A stretch of 64,000 bases of DNA. It comes from Verrucolacustris abundans. GTDB taxonomy: Bacteria > Verrucomicrobiota > Verrucomicrobiia > Methylacidiphilales > Verrucolacustridaceae. The DNA lies in contig OZ239145.1 in the NCBI GenBank assembly GCA_965194535.1, positions 1,364,001 through 1,428,000 of the forward strand, given 5' to 3'. A model generated the notes under the pieces. The model worked only from the letters and a program-made list of their open reading frames with translations, searched no databases and was not told the DNA's origin. The number at the start of each line of letters is the position of its first letter. Within the stretch, counting starts at the first letter, position 1. A program made the position numbers and the translations under genes. Shown piece by piece: positions 59,250-64,000 of this stretch.

Positions 59250-59802
59250 ATTTTTTCCCTACGATCTTCTCTAGCGCCTCAACAATTTCTACCACGGGTG
59301 CCATCCTGCCAGGGCCCTCAGCTCCACAAGCCAACCGACCCTCCGCTGGCCCGACCCATGCTACCCCGCGTTGCCCCAGCAACTTCACGTTCGCCTGTGT
59401 CGCTGCATGCTTCCACATATTCGTATTCATCGCGGGTACCATGATCACAGGTGCATCGGTCGCCAAAAGCACCGCCCCTAAAACGTCTCCAGCTAAACCA
59501 TGCGCTGTCTTAGCGATACAGTCTGCACTTGCAGGCGCCACCACCACCACATCCGCCTCTCGTGCGAGATCTAAATGGCCCATTCGCCCCTCTTTGCCTT
59601 CCTCCCACAAGGAAGTGTGTACCGAACGATGGGTCAGTGCCGCCAAGGTCAAAGCCGGTAAAAAACGTTCGCCGTCCGCTGTCAAAACCGCATGTACATC
59701 CCAACCCTTCTGAACCATAGCGCTCGCCAGATCTGCAGATCGGAACGCTGCGATAGAGCCCGTCACACCCAAAACCACGCAAGGACGACTTTTTTCAGCC
59801 AT
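59236..59802 (-). CDS. coaC: Stand-alone phosphopantothenoylcysteine decarboxylase (CoaC flavoprotein)
   Basis: Decarboxylates 4'-phosphopantothenoylcysteine in CoA synthesis, using FMN. 188 aa, only the CoaC half of the usual CoaBC (Dfp). GVTGSIAAFRSADLASAM starts the FMN fold. RMGHLDLAREADVVVVAPAS contains the catalytic His, and PAMNTNMWKHAATQ holds the PAMNTxMW motif. LACGAEGPGRMA matches the catalytic Cys loop. CoaB must lie elsewhere. It overlaps gmk by 8 nt. Confidence 0.93.
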   Translation of the reverse strand: MAEKSRPCVVLGVTGSIAAFRSADLASAMVQKGWDVHAVLTADGERFLPALTLAALTHRSVHTSLWEEGKEGRMGHLDLAREADVVVVAPASADCIAKTAHGLAGDVLGAVLLATDAPVIMVPAMNTNMWKHAATQANVKLLGQRGVAWVGPAEGRLACGAEGPGRMAPVVEIVEALEKIVGKKYGKK

Positions 59803-60409
59803 GTTGAAGATCGAGCCTCCGACTCAAATATCTTTCCGCACGGATAATTGCACGAAACTTGATCAGATCCTCCTCCATAGAACTACTTAAAATCGTATAG
59901 CGATAGCTCTTCCAATCCGCCATCTCCCCATCCGCAGCCTCAATCCGAGTCGCTATCTGTTTCGCATTCTCCGTCCCCCTCCCCTCCAGCCTCCTCTTTA
60001 GTTCCCCTAAATCAGGAGGCATAATAAAAATATCCGCCAGAGCCGCTTTGATTTTCACATCTTGGCTGGCCCGAATCTGCCGTGCCCCTTGTACATCAAT
60101 ATCCAGCAACACATCTCGCCCCTCAGCCAAATGCTCTAAAACAGGGGCTTTTGGGGTCCCGTAATATTCGCCGTACACATCGGCCGTCTCCAGCATATCC
60201 CCCGCCTTCATGCGCTTCTCAAACTCTGCTTTGCTCAAGAAAAAATAGTCTATACCGTCCTTCTCACCAGGCCGAATCGGACGCGTGGTGCAACTGATCG
60301 AATACACCAGATCCGGAGTCTGACGCACATGCGTACAAAGAGTCGTCTTCCCAGTGCCCGAGGGTGCTGAAACAACAAAGAGAATTCCGGAGCGCGTAAA
60401 ATTATTCAA
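59795..60409 (-). CDS. gmk: Guanylate kinase
   Basis: Phosphorylates GMP to GDP. 204 aa from a TTG at 60409, which overlaps the yicC stop and gives the usual length; an upstream TTG at 60457 adds 16 poorly conserved residues. P-loop SAPSGTGKTTLC, GMP-binding VYSISCTTRPIRPGEKDGID (Arg residues) and GEYYGTPKAPV. Operon partner of yicC, a common arrangement. Confidence 0.94.
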   Translation of the reverse strand: MNNFTRSGILFVVSAPSGTGKTTLCTHVRQTPDLVYSISCTTRPIRPGEKDGIDYFFLSKAEFEKRMKAGDMLETADVYGEYYGTPKAPVLEHLAEGRDVLLDIDVQGARQIRASQDVKIKAALADIFIMPPDLGELKRRLEGRGTENAKQIATRIEAADGEMADWKSYRYTILSSSMEEDLIKFRAIIRAERYLSRRLDLQHG

Positions 60410-61277
60410 GATTGGCCGCCTGTTCACGTAACTTCTCCAGTTCTGATTTAAAACCAATGGCTAATCTGGTTAAGCCTAAATCTCCGGATTTAGATCCCAC
60501 TGTATTAACCTCACGCTGCAATTCCTGAATGAGAAACTCCAAGGTCCGACCCCCAGGCGCCCTCGTGCTCGCCAACCCAACTGCCTCCATGAGATGAGCC
60601 CGAATCCGACCCAACTCCTCCGTTACATCACCCCGATCCGCCGCCGTCGCCACCTCCCGAACCACCCGTTCCGGTTCCAACACCACTCCCGCCTCCCCCG
60701 CCAATTCCTGAATTCGAGCACAAATCCGTTGTCCCTGCTTTTTTCTCATCTCACCTGCCGCCTTTTCCATTTTTTTGCGAATCCCGTCCATCTTTTGCAA
60801 GTGGATGCGCAACCCGGCAACCATCCTCACACCTTCCCGTTCTCGTGATTCCACCATTTTCCTTACCGCACTTCGAATTCCTGCCAAAATCTTTCGGTCA
60901 TCTGCTGGAACAACCATAGGCCCCGAACTCACGACAACCCCAGGTAAACCCAAAAGATCCGACCAAGAGGGACCACCCTGCACCCCTAGTTTTTTTCCTG
61001 CACTCTTCAACTGCACTGCATAGGCCGAAGCCTTGCTTAGATCTAAACTTCGGGCCTGACGATTCGCACCAGCCTCAAGGTGAAGGGCCACTGTTACTTT
61101 TCCGCGTGCCACTGCATCCGCTACATCTTCGCGAATCTGTCTCTCTAAACGCGCAAGATCTCCTGGTGTGAAAACAACAACCTCAAGTCCCCGTTTATTA
61201 ACCGAGGAGACCTCAATTCGGATTCGGGCATGTTGGGTGGCCACCTCGATAGAACCAAAACCGGTCATGCTACGCAT
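60402..61277 (-). CDS. yicC: YicC-family endoribonuclease
   Basis: 291 aa. The N-terminal MRSMTGFGS and SSVNKRGLEVVVFTP, and the C-terminal DUF1732 block with GGRTLEFLIQELQREVNT and SKSGDLGLTRLAIGFKSEL, are characteristic. YicC (Rny-independent endoribonuclease in E. coli) acts on small RNA turnover. First gene of yicC-gmk-coaC-acs. Confidence 0.93.
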   Translation of the reverse strand: MRSMTGFGSIEVATQHARIRIEVSSVNKRGLEVVVFTPGDLARLERQIREDVADAVARGKVTVALHLEAGANRQARSLDLSKASAYAVQLKSAGKKLGVQGGPSWSDLLGLPGVVVSSGPMVVPADDRKILAGIRSAVRKMVESREREGVRMVAGLRIHLQKMDGIRKKMEKAAGEMRKKQGQRICARIQELAGEAGVVLEPERVVREVATAADRGDVTEELGRIRAHLMEAVGLASTRAPGGRTLEFLIQELQREVNTVGSKSGDLGLTRLAIGFKSELEKLREQAANLE

Positions 61278-61327
61278 CTTGAAATCCTAAAGGGAACGCC
61301 CCGCGACTGAAACCCTTTTCAACCGCC

Positions 61328-64000
61328 TCACCACTTAAATAAATTCCCCACCCCCTGCAAGATTGCCCCCGCAGGCTGAGTCGCGGCCCCAGCTGCACTC
61401 CCAGCCGCACCCCCAGCCCCTTGTAAAATACCTACAGGTGCATTGATCAGTAGATTAATCCCAGCCTCTGCCAACATCTTCGAAACATCCATATTCACCT
61501 TAGGATCCTGAATCGTTCCCGTGATCGTGGCCGAACCAGGAATTTTCGTATAGTAATCGTTGCTTGATCCAACCAGCTGGGTCATCACGCCCTGCAGTTG
61601 CCCGCTGCTCTGCATCGCCTCCTTGGTCAAAGCAAACTTCAAATTAAAATCCAACGTTTGGCTCCACCAGTCTAGCCAACCGTCCAGATTGGCCGACAAC
61701 GCCGTTCCACTGACTTTCAGGTCGGGCACGTTGATCCGTTCTCCCTGCAAAGTGAAGTTCGAGCCTAAATCATTAATCTCACTTCCTGCGATAAAACTGG
61801 ATCCCAAAAAAGTTCCCGCCGCCACTAACGCCTTCTTTAAGGACGGCAGCCGCTCCAAGTGTGCTTGATACAAACGAAAGCTACCCTGACCGCTTAATGA
61901 CTTTCGCAACTCCTCCAAAGTCGGTTTTGCCGCCTGAGCTGCCATTTGCAAATCGATCCAACCCCCGATCGGCCCATTTGCATCCGTGATTACATTCCCT
62001 AAAATCGCACCCAGCGGGAACTTATTCATGACTAGATTCGCTTGGAAAGGTTGATTCGATCCCGTGGCCTGAACGAGCGAAGCCCGAATCACCCCCCCCT
62101 TGACCTGCACCACCGAAGGCTCCAAATAAATTCCTTCAGGCCCCCAACGGAACCGAGGAACGCGAATCGGCCCGACCTCTGCCTCCTCCACGATGATTTT
62201 CGCCAAATCTAAGCTGAGATCTACCTTCCAAGGATCGGCAACCGGGGGCGGTGTCCCAGACACGGGCTTGGCATTTCGAATTCTCTCTGTCTGAGCCAGA
62301 AGACCCCGTAAGTCGAGCGTCCCTCCCCTGAACTGAGCCGTTACCGAGTTTTTCCCTGCCCGAAGGGTAGGAATTATGACGGGGTCGTCTTTATATTTGG
62401 TCGAAACCAGAGTTCCATCTTTGAAAGCCAAACTTTTTGTTCGAGTGTCGTAATCAAAGCTACCACTGAGTCCAAATGAAATATCCTCCTCCTTTAGATT
62501 CTCAACCAAGCGCGCTCCCACCAAACTCAAATCCAACTCACCACTTCCCCCATACTCAGCAGGTTGCCAGAACCCAGGGCCAAGAATCACATCTCCATCC
62601 ACCCAGCGACTAGGCTCGAGCCAAGGATTAACAAGCCAAGCTACCCAACCCTCAGAGAACCGCGCACCTTCCCACGCCCATGCACCATCACGCGTCCATG
62701 TCAGTTTACTTAATGATAAATTCCCATTTGCGCTCTTTGCGGTTAACTCCACCTCCTTGATCGCTTGGCAACCTTGATTCCAACTCAAAATGCCTTGGCT
62801 GCGCACCTCAGCCCCAGTCACACCACCTCGCCCCGCTGGCCCACCCGAGAAATCGGGAATCACCGCACTATATCCAATCGTTCGCCCCCCTTCCTTTAAA
62901 TCCCCTACCTCAGCCTGAAGAGTCATCAAACCACCGGAAATGTTTTCAGATATCCCCACCCAAACATTTTTCAATATACCCAAGTCAACGGTTCCCTTCA
63001 CCAAAAGGGCAGGTCGGTTCTCCCTCTGTACGCTGCAGTTCAACCAACTTTTCCCGCCTTTCTGTACATCAAGACTCGCACGAGGAACATTCACCTCCCC
63101 CTTGTCTCCCAACGTGAGGCCCGCCTTAAGTCTTACTTGATTTTCTTGAAGCTGAATTCGAGGTAGATCGATTGTAAAATCTGGGATATCCAATTCTACG
63201 TCACCTTCAAATTTTCCTTTTTTCGGATCACATCGTACTTTCACAAAACCCGATGAGGTTCCCATAAGGGACGTCTCTTTTGCATTCGGGAAAATAAGAG
63301 GCGCGAATAAACCGATCGGCCAACCTGTGTATTCAACCGAACCCGTTGCGACCTCCTGCCCCCCAGGTCGCCACTCGCCTTTTCCTACTTTTTCCAGAGT
63401 CATAACTTGATCCAAAGAGGCCTTCAAAGCGTCACTCCCATCTCGATGGCGTGCTTGGAGTGACAACTCCTCTACAGATAGCTTTCCTGAACTTCCCGAA
63501 GGCCAAGTAGCCTGAACTCCACCCTGAATTGAGGAAAAATCAACCAACCTCGACTGCTCTGGAGTCCCTGTCTCCACCGTAATCGCTCCATCCATTTTCG
63601 CCCTCACTCGATCTTGACTCCCCTGCCTCTCAAAATGAAAAAATCCCGAACCCGCCGCTGCCTGCCATTTCCAGTTGGGAGTTACCAAACCTAGAATCGG
63701 CACGAGACACGACGACTCAACCCTCATAATTTCCAAATCTCCCTTGCCCTCTCCTTTTGACGGTGTCCACTCCAGAACCCCCTTGCTATTGAGTAAAACT
63801 TGGCCTCCTCGATCCGCCTGCCCAACAAATTCAGGCAACCTCCACTGACCAGCTTGATGGATCACTTCAGACGACACTCTCGCTCGCCAAGGGGTCGCTA
63901 CCTCTCCAGCCCAATGCATATTGTCTAACGACAGAGAAACCAACCCCTTCCCCTGATCCTGTAAATTCCCAGAGAACTCCAAATGCAACTTTACTAGCCC
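61328..64000 (-). CDS. AsmA-like envelope protein, 5' end outside the window
   Basis: At least 890 codons, open through position 64000, so the start and signal anchor lie upstream. The sequence is a long series of beta-strand-like segments with many Gly, Thr and Leu. The C-terminal region (about LPSLKKALVAAGTFLGSSF onward, then LDWWSQTLDFNLKFALTKE) and PGSATITGTIQDPKVNMDVS are typical of the AsmA_2/TamB-related bridge-like lipid transport family. It ends with a Gly/Ala-rich tail and LFKW. It likely helps lipid or outer-membrane assembly in the periplasm; exact subfamily unresolved. Confidence 0.78.
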   Translation of the reverse strand, partial: GLVKLHLEFSGNLQDQGKGLVSLSLDNMHWAGEVATPWRARVSSEVIHQAGQWRLPEFVGQADRGGQVLLNSKGVLEWTPSKGEGKGDLEIMRVESSCLVPILGLVTPNWKWQAAAGSGFFHFERQGSQDRVRAKMDGAITVETGTPEQSRLVDFSSIQGGVQATWPSGSSGKLSVEELSLQARHRDGSDALKASLDQVMTLEKVGKGEWRPGGQEVATGSVEYTGWPIGLFAPLIFPNAKETSLMGTSSGFVKVRCDPKKGKFEGDVELDIPDFTIDLPRIQLQENQVRLKAGLTLGDKGEVNVPRASLDVQKGGKSWLNCSVQRENRPALLVKGTVDLGILKNVWVGISENISGGLMTLQAEVGDLKEGGRTIGYSAVIPDFSGGPAGRGGVTGAEVRSQGILSWNQGCQAIKEVELTAKSANGNLSLSKLTWTRDGAWAWEGARFSEGWVAWLVNPWLEPSRWVDGDVILGPGFWQPAEYGGSGELDLSLVGARLVENLKEEDISFGLSGSFDYDTRTKSLAFKDGTLVSTKYKDDPVIIPTLRAGKNSVTAQFRGGTLDLRGLLAQTERIRNAKPVSGTPPPVADPWKVDLSLDLAKIIVEEAEVGPIRVPRFRWGPEGIYLEPSVVQVKGGVIRASLVQATGSNQPFQANLVMNKFPLGAILGNVITDANGPIGGWIDLQMAAQAAKPTLEELRKSLSGQGSFRLYQAHLERLPSLKKALVAAGTFLGSSFIAGSEINDLGSNFTLQGERINVPDLKVSGTALSANLDGWLDWWSQTLDFNLKFALTKEAMQSSGQLQGVMTQLVGSSNDYYTKIPGSATITGTIQDPKVNMDVSKMLAEAGINLLINAPVGILQGAGGAAGSAAGAATQPAGAILQGVGNLFKW

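Overview
The window looks like a chromosomal segment of a member of the Verrucomicrobiota (PVC superphylum). This is an inference from gene content: PEP-CTERM proteins with a CPBP/CAAX-type protease, a pseudopilin of the prepilin-cleavage type, a BBP2-like porin, Sel1-repeat proteins, a hopanoid cluster, a ThrC/ThiS/NIL cluster and a Chlamydia-like class Ic ribonucleotide reductase. The cell is Gram-negative: Tol-Pal, an ADP-heptose LPS transferase, a porin and an AsmA-like protein are all present. No rRNA is seen.

Left part (1-25.8 kb), housekeeping: nrdB-nrdA, a membrane-anchored MsrB-MsrA, two nucleotide-sugar genes, and a thrC-thiS-NIL operon behind a SAM-I riboswitch. Next come a translationally coupled purC-xer-rnc-CPBP-CAP run, a small membrane protein with heme oxygenase, a PEP-CTERM protein with a pseudopilin, a class III aminotransferase with a glutaredoxin, an initiator tRNA carrying a tiny GIY-YIG cassette, tolQ-tolR-tolA, a divergent porin, tolB-pal, a heptosyltransferase and murJ.

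Middle (25.8-38.2 kb), the accessory region: a 12.4-kb integrated element sits in tRNA-Arg(TCT), bounded by 42-bp direct repeats of the tRNA 3' half with matching integrase arm-type repeats inside each end. Its left half is a replication and packaging module: tyrosine integrase, a 20-bp perfect palindrome, an excisionase-like HTH protein, an AEP-like primase, a RepA-like ATPase, an iteron-plus-hairpin origin and a terminase-small-subunit-like protein. There are no capsid, portal or large-terminase genes. This is the layout of a phage satellite (PICI-like). Its right half carries eight cargo genes, all predicted to be exported or membrane-anchored: two Sel1 proteins, a C-type-lectin protein, a PEP-CTERM protein, a secreted HNH-type protein and three unknowns. 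Beyond attR lies an MFS transporter, followed by a 14-bp third copy of the tRNA 3' end, which suggests an older neighbouring insertion.

Right part (39.8-64 kb), core genes again: small exported proteins, a Cys-nucleophile alpha/beta hydrolase, trpS-scpA-scpB-pheA, hopanoid genes (hpnC, an hpnD-hpnE fusion, shc, hpnG), an alpha-glucan phosphorylase, and yicC-gmk-coaC-acs-isochorismatase. The window ends inside an AsmA-like gene.
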